Counted from the first letter of the stretch, positions 17,471 through 26,360 are shown. The stretch: DNA of 64,000 nucleotides from Pseudomonas atagonensis (GCF_011369485.1 NZ_VXCA01000012.1:62001-126000), one strand, 5' to 3'. Notes: generated by a model not told the origin, from the letters alone. Numbers and translations: made by a program.

Positions 17471-18976
17471 TTACTCGTTGATCCGCGGATGCTGCTGCAC
17501 CAGGTTTTTGCGTTTGGCTTCCAGTTCGGCAATTTCGGCGTCGATGTCTTCGATCTTTTGCTCGATGTTGTCGTGGTGTTCTTGCAGCAGTTCTTTGGCT
17601 TCGGCGAGGTCGGAAGCCGCCGGGGCCGCGCCGCGCAGGGGTTTGTTGGCGGTTTCTTTCATGGTCACGCCGGTGATCAGGCCGACCACGGCAATCACCA
17701 TCAGGTAATACGCCGGCATGTACAGGTCATTGGTGCTTTCCACCAGCCACGCCACCACGGTCGGGGTCAGACCGGCGATCAGCACCGAAATGTTGAAGGA
17801 CGCTGCCAGTGCGCTGTAACGAATGTGCGTGGGGAACATCGCCGGCAGCGTCGACGCCATCACGCCGATGAAGAAGTTCAGCAACACCGCGAGCATCAAC
17901 AGCCCGGAGAAGATCAGGCCGATCTTGCCGCTGTTGATCAGCATGAACGCCGGAATCGCCAGAATGAACAGGCCAATACTGCCGACAACAATGAAGGGTT
18001 TGCGGCCGATCTTGTCGCTGACGAAGCCGATCAGCGGCTGCACGAACAGCATGCCGACCATGATCGCGATGATGATCAGCACGCCACGGTTTTCACTGTA
18101 ATGCAGGTTGTGCGACAGGTAACTCGGCATGTAGGTGAGCAGCATGTAGTAGGTGACATTGGTCACCGCGACCACGCCGACGCAAGTCATCAGGCTGCGC
18201 CAGTGTTTGGTCGCGACTTCCTTGAACGACACTTTCGGGCCGCCGGCCAGACCTTCGCGGTCACCTTGCTCGAGTTTTTCCACGTGCTGCTGGAACGCCG
18301 GGGTTTCTTCGAGGGCGTGACGCAGGTACAGACCGATCATGCCCAGGGGCAGGGCAAGGAAGAACGGCAGACGCCAGCCCCATTCAAGAAACTTCTCTTC
18401 GCCGATGATCGTGGAAATCAGCACGACGACACCGGCACCGAGCACGAAACCGGCAATCGAGCCAAAGTCCAGCCAACTGCCGAGGAAACCGCGCTTGCGA
18501 TCCGGCGCGTACTCGGCGACGAAAATCGAAGCGCCGGTGTACTCGCCACCGACCGAGAAGCCCTGCGCCATTTTCGCAAGCAACAACAGGATTGGCGCCC
18601 AGATGCCGATCGAGTCATAGGACGGAATCAGGCCGATGGCGAAGGTACTCAGCGACATGATCACGATGGTCGCGGCGAGGACTTTCTGTCGCCCGTACTT
18701 GTCACCCAACGCGCCGAAGAACAGGCCGCCCAACGGCCGGATCAGGAAGGGCACCGAGAAGGTTGCCAACGCAGCGATCATCTGCACGCCAGGGTCGGCG
18801 CCGGGGAAGAAGATCTTGCCGAGCGCATAGGCGACAAAGCCGTAAACACCAAAGTCGAACCATTCCATGGCGTTGCCCAGAGCCGCAGCGGTAATCGCTT
18901 TGCGCATCTTGGCGTCGTCGACGATGGTGATGTCTTTCAGGCCGATCGGTTTGACGCTGTTTTTACGTGATTTCAT
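17471..18976 (-). CDS. proP: ProP-type osmolyte/proton symporter (MFS)
   Basis: 501 residues with 12 predicted membrane segments. The metabolite:H+ symporter signatures are present: GNAMEWFDFGVYGF at about residue 34, GALGDKYGRQK between TM2 and TM3, and AQGFSVGGEYTGA. The last ~45 residues form a Glu/Lys-rich heptad coiled coil (NIEQKIEDIDAEIAELEAK), the hallmark of osmosensing ProP rather than of general MHS transporters. Expected role: uptake of proline, glycine betaine or related osmolytes under high osmolality. The promoter side faces a 350-base REP-containing gap. Confidence 0.88.
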   Translation of the reverse strand: MKSRKNSVKPIGLKDITIVDDAKMRKAITAAALGNAMEWFDFGVYGFVAYALGKIFFPGADPGVQMIAALATFSVPFLIRPLGGLFFGALGDKYGRQKVLAATIVIMSLSTFAIGLIPSYDSIGIWAPILLLLAKMAQGFSVGGEYTGASIFVAEYAPDRKRGFLGSWLDFGSIAGFVLGAGVVVLISTIIGEEKFLEWGWRLPFFLALPLGMIGLYLRHALEETPAFQQHVEKLEQGDREGLAGGPKVSFKEVATKHWRSLMTCVGVVAVTNVTYYMLLTYMPSYLSHNLHYSENRGVLIIIAIMVGMLFVQPLIGFVSDKIGRKPFIVVGSIGLFILAIPAFMLINSGKIGLIFSGLLMLAVLLNFFIGVMASTLPAMFPTHIRYSALAASFNISVLIAGLTPTVVAWLVESTNDLYMPAYYLMVIAVVGLITGVTMKETANKPLRGAAPAASDLAEAKELLQEHHDNIEQKIEDIDAEIAELEAKRKNLVQQHPRINE

Positions 18977-19115
18977 CCGGAATTCTCTTTTACTTATCCA
19001 TCTTGCCGCTGCGATGCCATCTATTTGATGGCGCGTGCTCTCTGCCTCAGATACATGCGGACACGAAATAATTCACTACTCACTACTTTTTTTCCCTGTC
19101 GGCGCTGCCGAAGGC

Positions 19116-19142
19116 TGCGATCTGTTGATCTGTCTTGCGAAA
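19116..19142. repeat. Short dispersed repeat, copy 1
   Basis: A 27-base stretch reading tgcgatctgttgatctgtct and on into tgcgaaa. A second copy with three or four differences lies at 19357-19383 in the same orientation, inside the 3' end of the 112-residue membrane-protein gene. Looks like one of the short intergenic repeats of fluorescent pseudomonads. Confidence 0.6.
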
Positions 19143-19218
19143 ACCACAAAACCCGGCATTCCGATTGAACGAGGTGACGAGTTTCTTCTGCCGCAAGGGC
19201 TGCATTGCCTGTGAGTCA

Positions 19219-19316
19219 GCCTTCGCGAACAAGCCCGCTCCCACAGGTTTGGTGGTGTGGCTGAGTTTTGTGGCCGACATAGATCACTGTGGGAGGGGGC
19301 TTGCTCCCGAAAGCGT
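19219..19316. repeat. REP pair (inverted, REPIN-like)
   Basis: Two inverted copies of the common Pseudomonas REP core, gcgaacaagcccgctcccac on one side and gtgggagggggcttgctccc on the other, about 40 bases apart. The arrangement can fold into a long hairpin. It fills most of the gap between the proP-like gene and the next small gene. Confidence 0.8.
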
Positions 19317-19332
19317 CAGCAGCCACAACACA

Positions 19333-19671
19333 TCAATCAAGCCTTGCCACAGAGTCTGCGATCTTTTGATCTGTCTTTTGAAATAACGCCTGATTCGTCA
19401 ACGAAACAACGATGTCCAGCGCATTGATCGGCAGATAAATCAGGGTAATCGCTGTGTAAGCCTTGCGTGCTTTCGCCGCGAAGGCACACAGCGGAAGAAT
19501 GAAGAAATCCAGTTGCGTAGCGAAGAGCATGACCGCCCACAGCAACGCTACCCAATCCGGCGCCGCTGCTCGCCGGATGCGAAATACCGTCAAAGCGCCA
19601 AGCAGCAGCCGCGTCACGGACAACCCCAGAATCATCGAAAGTATCGTCGCAACGATGGGGAAGTTGCTCAT
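19333..19671 (-). CDS. Small inner-membrane protein, possibly an internally deleted remnant
   Basis: 112 residues with about three membrane segments: MSNFPIVATILSMILGLSV, a Trp-containing segment ending MLFATQLDFF, and a last segment around AITLIYLPINALDIVVSL. I do not recognise a named family. Two oddities: the change from LDFF to ILPLCAFAAKARKAY joins two membrane stretches abruptly, as if the middle of a longer protein were missing, and the last ~12 residues (QKTDQKIADS) are encoded by a short repeat that also occurs at 19116-19142. Both suggest remodelling by repeat-mediated events. It may still be expressed; I would treat it as a doubtful or degraded gene. Confidence 0.45.
   Translation of the reverse strand: MSNFPIVATILSMILGLSVTRLLLGALTVFRIRRAAAPDWVALLWAVMLFATQLDFFILPLCAFAAKARKAYTAITLIYLPINALDIVVSLTNQALFQKTDQKIADSVARLD
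19357..19383. repeat. Short dispersed repeat, copy 2 (inside a reading frame)
   Basis: Second copy of the repeat at 19116-19142 (tgcgatcttttgatctgtct plus tttgaaa). It supplies the codons for the tail of the small membrane protein read on the minus strand. Confidence 0.6.
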
Positions 19672-19944
19672 CTCTGGCCGTGTCCCTTGTGCTGCGGATA
19701 TCTGTATCTCACGTTAGACGACAAAACGGGCGTAGGACTAAAGAATCATCCAGGACTACATTGACGTCTTCAGCCGTCAGCGCCTGCTTGTCATTTGGAA
19801 GCGGCGCGCCACTGCCTTTGCTTAAGATCTCGGCAACGCATAGCCTTCATGAAAGGCGCTGTGCAGGAAGGTGTGCAGGGGACAGAGTGGTTTGGATTCG
19901 CACTTTTCTGTGACCGTAAGCGGACTGCCGAAAAGAAGTCAGGG

Positions 19945-19971
19945 TTGCCGCTGTGAAATAAACCGTATAGA
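19945..19971 (+). promoter_or_regulatory. Candidate sigma-70 promoter of the puu-like operon
   Basis: TTGCCG (19945-19950) and TATAGA (19966-19971) with a 15-base spacer, slightly short. The dyad at 19976-20003 lies immediately downstream, where a bound repressor would block the start of transcription. Confidence 0.4.
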
Positions 19972-19975
19972 TTTT

Positions 19976-20003
19976 CATGAAATTATAAAAAGATAATTTC
20001 ATG
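19976..20003. promoter_or_regulatory. Perfect dyad operator before the puu-like operon
   Basis: catgaaattat and ataatttcatg form a perfect 11-base inverted repeat around a 6-base spacer. Position between the candidate -10 box and the first gene fits a repressor site. The obvious candidate ligand is the XRE-cupin regulator at 21328-21885; this is inference. The second arm also contains an ATG (20001) that is in frame with the oxidoreductase. Confidence 0.6.
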
Positions 20004-20012
20004 AGGCCGCGC

Positions 20013-21302
20013 ATGTTTCAGCAGTCCCGACAGCACGTCGACAGTTACTACGCCCACAGTTGCGCAGATCTTCTGCGCAATCGGCCTGCATTGGCGGGCG
20101 AGCAGAGCACCGAGGTGGTCATCGTCGGCGCCGGTTTCAGCGGCCTGCACACGGCGTTGCGTCTGGCGCTAGCCGGCAAACGCGTGACGCTGCTGGAAGC
20201 CAGTCGGGTGGCGTGGGCGGCTTCGGGGCGAAATGGCGGGCAGGCGATTCTCGGCTGGTCGTGTGACATGCCGCCGCTGGAAGCTGCGCTCGGCCAGGAG
20301 CGGGCGAAGCGCCTGTGGGACGGCATGCGCTGGGCCGCTCGGGAACTGCGTGAATTGCCGGCGCGTCATGGGTTCGATTGCGACTATCGGCCGGGGCATT
20401 TATGGACGTCGGTGATGCCACGGCGCGTCAGTCTGCTGACTGAATGGCAACACGAAGCCAGCCACAAATGGGGTCATGATGCGTTGCAGTTCATTCCTCG
20501 CGAAGAGCTGGCGCAATGGGTGGCCAGCGAGCGCTATCAGGCGGGACTTTATGACCCGGAAGGCGCCCACCTCAATCCGCTGAAACTTGCACTGGGCCTG
20601 GCCGCCGCCATCGAAGGCGCCGGCGGCCAGATCTACGAACACAGCAAAGCGCTGAGTTATCGGCAGGAAGGCGATGGCTTTCGGGTGAACACCGAACACG
20701 GCTCGATTCGCGCCGATGTACTGGTGCTGGCCTGCAACGCCTACCTTGATGAACTTGATCCGCAACTCGCCAGTTGCATTCTGCCGGTGGGCACTTATCA
20801 AGTGGCCACCGCGCCGTTGTCGCCGGAACAAGCCACCGCGCTTTTACCGAGCAACGTCTGCGTCACCGACAACCAATTCGTCCTCGACTACTTCCGGCGC
20901 ACGCCGGATAACCGCTTGTTGTTTGGTGGCGGCTGCACCTATCTGGGTGGCATGCCCAAGGACATCGCGGCGGCAACCCGGCCGTTTCTCGAGCGAGTAT
21001 TCCCGCAGCTCAAAGGTGTCGCGGTGGAATTTGCCTGGGGCGGCCACATCGACCTGACCCTCAATCGCACGCCGGACATTGGCGGCGAAGGCAACCGTTA
21101 TTGGCTGCAGGGTTATTCGGGCCACGGTGTGTTGCCGACGCTCGCCGCTGCTCGCGCGGTGTCCGACGCCATTCTCGGCGATGGCGATGAATTGGCGTTG
21201 TATCAGGGCTTGAGGAATGGCAGCTTCCCCGGCGGTAAATATCTGGCAGCGCCGCTCGAGGCCATTGGCAAGGCCTGGTATCGGCTGCGGGACAGCGTCT
21301 GA
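20013..21302 (+). CDS. puuB: FAD-dependent amine oxidoreductase (gamma-glutamylputrescine oxidase type)
   Basis: 429 residues from the ATG at 20013, which has GAGG six bases before it and gives the family N-terminus MFQQSRQHVDSYYAHS; an in-frame ATG at 20001 is less likely. DAO/GlpD fold: the dinucleotide motif VVIVGAGFSGLHTALRLA near residue 35 and ASGRNGGQ about 35 residues later, typical of GordA/PuuB. PuuB oxidises gamma-glutamyl-putrescine to the aldehyde with release of ammonia and H2O2. The neighbours (XRE-cupin regulator, gamma-glutamylpolyamine synthetase-like protein) support polyamine or related amine catabolism. The exact amine is unknown, so the symbol is by analogy. Confidence 0.75.
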   Translation: MFQQSRQHVDSYYAHSCADLLRNRPALAGEQSTEVVIVGAGFSGLHTALRLALAGKRVTLLEASRVAWAASGRNGGQAILGWSCDMPPLEAALGQERAKRLWDGMRWAARELRELPARHGFDCDYRPGHLWTSVMPRRVSLLTEWQHEASHKWGHDALQFIPREELAQWVASERYQAGLYDPEGAHLNPLKLALGLAAAIEGAGGQIYEHSKALSYRQEGDGFRVNTEHGSIRADVLVLACNAYLDELDPQLASCILPVGTYQVATAPLSPEQATALLPSNVCVTDNQFVLDYFRRTPDNRLLFGGGCTYLGGMPKDIAAATRPFLERVFPQLKGVAVEFAWGGHIDLTLNRTPDIGGEGNRYWLQGYSGHGVLPTLAAARAVSDAILGDGDELALYQGLRNGSFPGGKYLAAPLEAIGKAWYRLRDSV

Positions 21303-21327
21303 TGAATCAATATGCGGAATCCCGACC

Positions 21328-21885
21328 ATGAACAAGCAAGAAGAAATCGCCGCGCTGGCGATCCTCATCCACGACTTGCGCAAGCACAAGAAATGCACGT
21401 TGAAGGAGCTGGCGGACAAGATTGGCCGCTCGGTCGGCTTTCTCTCGCAGGTCGAGCGCGGCTTGTCGCGGCCGACGGTGGCCGATCTCACGGCGATCAG
21501 CGAAACCTTCGGCGTGCCGACCACTTATTTCTATAGTTTGCCCAAGGCCAAAGAGTTGCCGTGGGTGACCCGTCCGGACGAGCGTCGCACGCTGTATTAC
21601 GCCAACGGTATTACCGACATTCTGGTTTCTCCGCAGATGCGCGCCTCGTTCTCCATGCTCGAAAGCCATCTGGAAGCCGGTGCCAGCAGCGGTGACCGGC
21701 ACCTCAGCGACAGCTCGGAGCAGGGCGGTTACGTGCTCGAAGGCGAACTGACCTTGTGGCTGGGCGACGACGAAGAACCCGCGACGTTGAAGGCTGGCGA
21801 CAGCTTCCAGTTCGACAGCCACACCCGTTGCCGCTACGGCAACCTCACCGACCAGCTCACCCGCGTGCTGTGGGTCTACACCTGA
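21328..21885 (+). CDS. puuR: XRE-cupin transcriptional regulator (PuuR type)
   Basis: 185 residues, start ATG at 21328. HTH at about residues 20-70 (LKELADKIGRSVGFLSQVER) and a small cupin at about 105-180 (GGYVLEGELTLWLGDDE, ending TRVLWVYT). This is the architecture of E. coli PuuR, which represses putrescine genes and is released by putrescine. It lies 25 bases behind the oxidoreductase and 22 bases before the synthetase gene, so it is co-transcribed and probably autoregulated through the dyad at 19976-20003. Ligand identity is inference. Confidence 0.8.
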   Translation: MNKQEEIAALAILIHDLRKHKKCTLKELADKIGRSVGFLSQVERGLSRPTVADLTAISETFGVPTTYFYSLPKAKELPWVTRPDERRTLYYANGITDILVSPQMRASFSMLESHLEAGASSGDRHLSDSSEQGGYVLEGELTLWLGDDEEPATLKAGDSFQFDSHTRCRYGNLTDQLTRVLWVYT

Positions 21886-21907
21886 GAACAATAAAAGGAT
21901 GAACACG

Positions 21908-23254
21908 ATGGACGCTGTCTGCGCTGACCTGCTGGCCGAAGTGCGTGCGTTTCGCCAACGCTTTCCCGAGGTGCGTTATGTCGACCTGATTTCCCTGGAC
22001 ATTCCAGGGCACTTCTATGGCAAACGTTACCCGGTGGACATGCTCGAAAAAGTCGCGGCGGGCAGCGCACTCAAGCTACCGCAAAACTGCGTGCTGCTGG
22101 GCGTGCAGGGCGGGCTGTTCAAGATCGGCGATTACTGCTTCAACGACGGTGACCCGGACGCCGTGCGCCGCCTGGTGCCCGGCACGCTCAAACCGGTGAC
22201 CTGGGAAGCGCAGCCACTCGGGCAGATGCTGATCACCTCGGACGGCACCGAAAAACCGATCGAATTCGAACCCCGCGAAGTCCTGGCGCAGGTGCTCAAT
22301 CGCCTGAAACGCAAAGGCATTCACCCGGTCGTTGCCTTTGAACTGGAGTTCTACCTGTTCGATAAAAAACTGCGCGACGGCTTGCCGCAATTTCCCCGCG
22401 ATGACCTTACCGAGGACGCCGATGATCAGCCGAACATGCACATCGAGCGCCTGTCACGTTTCGCGCCGGTGCTCGACGAAATGGTCGAAGCCAGCCGCGC
22501 CCAAGGTATCGACGCTACTGTCATCACGGCGGAGCTTGGCCCCGGTCAGTTCGAAATCAATTTCGGTCATCTCGACGACGGTTTGCGTGCCGCCGACTGG
22601 GCGGCGCTGTTCTGCCGCAGCACCCGCGGCGTCGCGCTCAAACATGGTTATCGTGCCAGTTTCATGGCCAAGCCTTATCTGCAACATCCCGGTAGCGGCA
22701 TGCACGTGCATGTCAGTCTTTACGATGCGCAGGGCAATAATCTGCTCGCGGCGCACGAGCAGCGACCATTGCGCCACGCCGTCGCCGGCTGCCTGGAACT
22801 GCTGCCACACAGCATGCCCATCTTCGCCCCGAACCAGAACGCCATGCGCCGTCTGGGTGGCACGGTGAACACAGCCACCAAAGCGAGCTGGGGTTTTGAA
22901 GATCGCGACGCGTGCCTGCGCATTCCTGAGTCGGACGACAAAAACCTGCGCATCGAATATCGCCTCGCCGGCGCCGATGCCAATCCGTACCTGGTGCTGG
23001 CGGCGATTCTGGTGGGGCTGGAGCACGGACTCGCGACAGGCCAGGAGCCGATTGCGCCGCTCAACGAAGATCGCGACAGCGGCATCGGTTTCCCGACCGA
23101 AATGTTTGAAGCGGTGAGGGCGATGCAGCATCAGCCGTCATTGCGTGAAGGCCTGGGCGCAGAGTTCGTCGATGTGTATTGCGAAAACAAGCGCCAGGAT
23201 CACTTGGCATTCATGCAGGAGATCAGCGCGCGGGAATATCGCTGGTATTTGTGA
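21908..23254 (+). CDS. puuA: Glutamine-synthetase-family ligase (gamma-glutamylpolyamine synthetase type)
   Basis: 448 residues from the ATG at 21908, ten bases after AAAAGG; the ATG at 21899 sits on the ribosome site itself. GS-family catalytic landmarks: ELGPGQFEINF (metal/glutamate side), GSGMHVHVSL (ATP/glutamate), NAMRRLGGTVNTATKASWGF and RIEYRLAGADANPYL near the end. It belongs to the shorter GS group that ligates glutamate to amines rather than making glutamine, as PuuA, PauA and GlnA3 do. Together with the upstream oxidase and regulator it would start the gamma-glutamylation route of polyamine use. The lack of an aldehyde dehydrogenase and hydrolase here means the rest of the pathway lies elsewhere. 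Confidence 0.8.
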   Translation: MDAVCADLLAEVRAFRQRFPEVRYVDLISLDIPGHFYGKRYPVDMLEKVAAGSALKLPQNCVLLGVQGGLFKIGDYCFNDGDPDAVRRLVPGTLKPVTWEAQPLGQMLITSDGTEKPIEFEPREVLAQVLNRLKRKGIHPVVAFELEFYLFDKKLRDGLPQFPRDDLTEDADDQPNMHIERLSRFAPVLDEMVEASRAQGIDATVITAELGPGQFEINFGHLDDGLRAADWAALFCRSTRGVALKHGYRASFMAKPYLQHPGSGMHVHVSLYDAQGNNLLAAHEQRPLRHAVAGCLELLPHSMPIFAPNQNAMRRLGGTVNTATKASWGFEDRDACLRIPESDDKNLRIEYRLAGADANPYLVLAAILVGLEHGLATGQEPIAPLNEDRDSGIGFPTEMFEAVRAMQHQPSLREGLGAEFVDVYCENKRQDHLAFMQEISAREYRWYL

Positions 23255-23377
23255 TCCTGGCGCAGTGGGGCAGCCGCGCTGTCCCCACTCCCGACCTGCG
23301 CCGGATGCGATCCGAATCGCACAACCGTCATAAAACCATTGAAAAAAATCGTTACAAGCTTTAAACGGAAAGGTGAC

Positions 23378-23393
23378 TGGCACAGTGCTAGCA
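23378..23393 (+). promoter_or_regulatory. Sigma-54-like -24/-12 site
   Basis: TGGCACAGTGCTAGCA keeps the GG and GC doublets ten bases apart and differs from TGGCAC-N5-TTGCA by one base in the -12 box. Predicted start about 35 bases before the ATG of the GAF-GGDEF-EAL gene. No enhancer-binding site was identified. Confidence 0.45.
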
Positions 23394-23439
23394 ATCAACA
23401 CACAAGTGACTATCGCCATTCTTGGCTCAGGGAGCGCTG

Positions 23440-26298
23440 ATGCGTGTTCGTCCATTGACCGACTGTACGAGGCAATCGAGCGATTGCGGCGTGGTCACAT
23501 CCGGGCTCGAAGGCAATCAGGACAGCATTGAGCAGTTAATCGACGCGGCGCGCCATTGGGCGCACACCACCTCGTGGGCGGTTTATCGCGCCGGTGAACA
23601 AATGCATCTGGTCGGGCAGGGCGACCCACTGGGGCAATGGCCCTCCAGTCTGGCCAATGAGCAATTCGAGGCCTTTTGCCTCATCCATCACCTGCACCGA
23701 TGGCCGACTGGCAAAGGCGAAAGTGTGCTGGGATGGCTGCTCGCGCCGATCGAGCAGGCGAACGAACCGGCGCTCGCCGAATTTGCCCAGCGTCTGGGCG
23801 TTGCAGTGCAGACCAACACCCTGGCGCGAGCGCAGATTACTCAGCGTGTGTTGTATGAAATTACTTACCTGGCCAGCTCGACCCGTGACCGCTCGGTGTT
23901 TCTGGTGGGGGTTCACCGCTTGCTGGCGAGCCTGATCGACGCCGAGAACTTCTACCTCGCGCTGTATGACCCGCACACCGGCAAGATTGATTATCCGTAT
24001 TACGTCGACATCATTGACGCCCAGGCCCCGGCATCCGAGAACTTTGAGTATCTGAACCCGAATCGACTGTCGATGACCGGCCAGGTGCTGACCAGTGGCC
24101 AGCCGTTGCTGATCGATGCGGCAGGCATTCTGCAGGCCCAGGCGCAGGGGCGGTTTTGGTGTCTGGGTGATCGTCCCGAGTTCTGGATGGGCGCCCCGCT
24201 GAAAAACGCCTCGGACGAGGTGTTTGGCATGCTGGCGATGCAGGTGTACGACGTTTCCCGTACTTACAGTGCTGAAGACCGTGCGCTGTTTCTGGTGGTC
24301 GCCCGTCACGTGGCCATGGCACTGGATCGCCTTCTGCACCGGGCGGATCTGGAAGAAACGGTGATGCGCCGCACCCTGGAGTTGTCTGCGCTCAACGATG
24401 CCTTGCGCCAGGAAGTGGCCGACCGCGAACGCGCCGAGCACCTGCAGAACGCACTTTTCCAGATTGCCGAACTGTCGAGCCAGCCGGGTGACATGGCAGA
24501 GTTGTTTCGATCCTTGCACGGCATCGTCGGCGATTTGCTCTTCGCCCAGAACTTCTACATCGCGCTGTTCGACGACTCGACCGGCGAAGTGACGTTTCCC
24601 TATTACGTCGATGAGCGGCAGACCATCTGCCCGGCAGCGCGGCGTGGCCGTCGTGGCTTGACCGAGTACGTTATCCGCCAGCGCCGGCCATGCCTGATCG
24701 ATGTTGCCGAAGGTGAGCATTTATCTGCTCAGGGTGAAATCGAGCTTGCCGAAGAGTATTACCGGTCCTACTCCTGGCTGGGTATTCCGTTGTTTGAAGA
24801 TGACGTAGTGCGTGGCGTGCTGGCGGTGCAGAGCTATACCTCGCAGGTGAGCTACACCCTGCGGGATCAGGAGCTGTTGACCTTCGTGTCGCGGCACATC
24901 GACACCGCCCTGTCACGACGCAGCGCCGCCGAAGCGATCCATACCGCCAATCTCAGGCTCGAAGCGCGGGTACAGAGCCGCACCCGCGAACTCGATCACG
25001 CCAACGCCAAGTTGCAGCATGAAAACGCCCACGACGCCCTGACCGGATTGCCTAATCGCACCTACCTGCAACAGCGCCTCAACCAGGCCTGGTCGAGATT
25101 TGGCAGCGAAGGCGGGCATCTCGCGGTGATGTTCATCGACCTGGATCGCTTCAAAATGGTCAACGACAGCCTCGGCCATCAATTTGGCGATCTGTTGCTG
25201 ATACAGGCTGCCCAGCGGTTACGCGGTTGCCTGCGTGAAACCGACATGCTGGCACGGTTGGGCGGTGATGAATTCTCGGTACTCGCGCCTGACGCACCGC
25301 TGGATGTGCTGGTCGAAATCGCCGAGCGCATTCTGCTGGCATTCGACCTGCCGTTTTTCATCAATGGCCATGAAGTGTTTTCGTCTTGCAGCATCGGCAT
25401 CGTCAGCGCCGATACCCAGTTTCACAATGAGCCCGCCGATTTGCTGCGCGATGCCGACGCCGCGATGTATCGGGTCAAGAGCGCCGGGCGCGACAGTTAC
25501 GCGGTGTTCAATCAGGAAGTGCGACGGGAAGTCTCCGATCAGGTCGAGCGCGAAGTCGCCTTGCGCAACGCGCTCAAACGCAATGATGAACTGTTGCCCT
25601 ACTTTCAGCCGATTGTCAGCGTCGAAACCGGCGAGCTGATGGCGCTGGAGGCGCTGATTCGTTGGCATCAGCCGGGCGGCCGGGTCATCGCACCGGGCGA
25701 GTTTCTCCCGGATGTCGAAGGCTTGCGCCTGATCGGCCGGCTGGATCTGTACATGCTCAACAGCATCGCGCAGATCCTCGCACAGCCTGAACACGCCAAC
25801 TGGCCGGCGGTGCACGTCAATTGCTCCAGTTACAGCATGGCGCGTCCGGAATTCGCCAGTGAAGTGCTGGCCTTGCTGGCGCGGCATCAGGTCTCACCGT
25901 CGCGCATCTGTCTGGAGTTGACCGAAGGCGCGCTGGTCGCGGAGCCAGCGATTGCCCGCCAGACCATGCAGCAACTGGCGGATCACGGCATGTCCGTGGT
26001 GCTCGACGACTTCGGCGCGGGATTTTCTTCCCTGAGTTACGTGCACCAATACCGCTTTAGCGGCTTGAAGATCGACAAGTCGTTCATCTTCGAACTGACC
26101 AGTAGCCCTCGCAGCCGTGCGATTGTTCGGGCGATTGTGCGCATGGCCGAATCCCTGGATCTGAGCGTGGTCGCCGAAGGGGTCGAAGATCAGGCAACGC
26201 TGGATCTGCTAAGGGAAATGGGGGCAGGGCAGGCCCAGGGTTATTACTTTGCCCGGCCGATGGGGCTGGAGGCGTTGTTGGCCACTGGGCTGGTGTGA
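23440..26298 (+). CDS. GAF-GAF-GGDEF-EAL c-di-GMP enzyme
   Basis: 952 residues from ATG at 23440 (AGGGAG upstream). No membrane segments. Two homologous GAF domains at about 145-300 and 335-495 share NFY[LI]AL[YF]D and FPYYVD-type signatures; the ~130 residues before them may be a third, diverged sensor. A coiled stretch (AEAIHTANLRLEARVQSR) leads to a GGDEF domain with intact RLGGDEF at about residue 605, and an EAL domain at about 700-945 with intact EALIRWH, DDFGAGFSSLSYV and EGVED motifs. Both halves look catalytically competent, so net activity cannot be called. A cytoplasmic signal presumably tunes it. It stands alone behind a sigma-54-like site. Confidence 0.9.
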   Translation: MRVRPLTDCTRQSSDCGVVTSGLEGNQDSIEQLIDAARHWAHTTSWAVYRAGEQMHLVGQGDPLGQWPSSLANEQFEAFCLIHHLHRWPTGKGESVLGWLLAPIEQANEPALAEFAQRLGVAVQTNTLARAQITQRVLYEITYLASSTRDRSVFLVGVHRLLASLIDAENFYLALYDPHTGKIDYPYYVDIIDAQAPASENFEYLNPNRLSMTGQVLTSGQPLLIDAAGILQAQAQGRFWCLGDRPEFWMGAPLKNASDEVFGMLAMQVYDVSRTYSAEDRALFLVVARHVAMALDRLLHRADLEETVMRRTLELSALNDALRQEVADRERAEHLQNALFQIAELSSQPGDMAELFRSLHGIVGDLLFAQNFYIALFDDSTGEVTFPYYVDERQTICPAARRGRRGLTEYVIRQRRPCLIDVAEGEHLSAQGEIELAEEYYRSYSWLGIPLFEDDVVRGVLAVQSYTSQVSYTLRDQELLTFVSRHIDTALSRRSAAEAIHTANLRLEARVQSRTRELDHANAKLQHENAHDALTGLPNRTYLQQRLNQAWSRFGSEGGHLAVMFIDLDRFKMVNDSLGHQFGDLLLIQAAQRLRGCLRETDMLARLGGDEFSVLAPDAPLDVLVEIAERILLAFDLPFFINGHEVFSSCSIGIVSADTQFHNEPADLLRDADAAMYRVKSAGRDSYAVFNQEVRREVSDQVEREVALRNALKRNDELLPYFQPIVSVETGELMALEALIRWHQPGGRVIAPGEFLPDVEGLRLIGRLDLYMLNSIAQILAQPEHANWPAVHVNCSSYSMARPEFASEVLALLARHQVSPSRICLELTEGALVAEPAIARQTMQQLADHGMSVVLDDFGAGFSSLSYVHQYRFSGLKIDKSFIFELTSSPRSRAIVRAIVRMAESLDLSVVAEGVEDQATLDLLREMGAGQAQGYYFARPMGLEALLATGLV

Positions 26299-26360
26299 CA
26301 CTGAAAACTACGCGCTCCACCCATCGACCACTATCAGCTCGACCATAAGGACATACAGGC

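Larger units (their letters stand above)
19672..20012. other. Intergenic region with no convincing gene
   Basis: 341 bases. The minus strand holds a 45-codon open frame (19709-19846) with gene-like codon use (EILSKGSGAPLPNDKQALTA) but no start codon and a stop just before it, so at best a gene fragment. The right end carries the promoter and dyad of the polyamine operon. Base composition is lower in GC than the flanks. Confidence 0.4.

Noticed and set aside
17453-18970. 505-codon frame opposite the ProP-type gene
   Set aside because: Antisense shadow; translation is His/Gln/Arg-rich without motifs, while the minus strand encodes a clear symporter.
23255-23377. Hairpin after the puuA-like gene (AGTGGGG...CCCCACT) as terminator
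   Set aside because: A stem with a bulge is present but no T-run follows; not strong enough to list.
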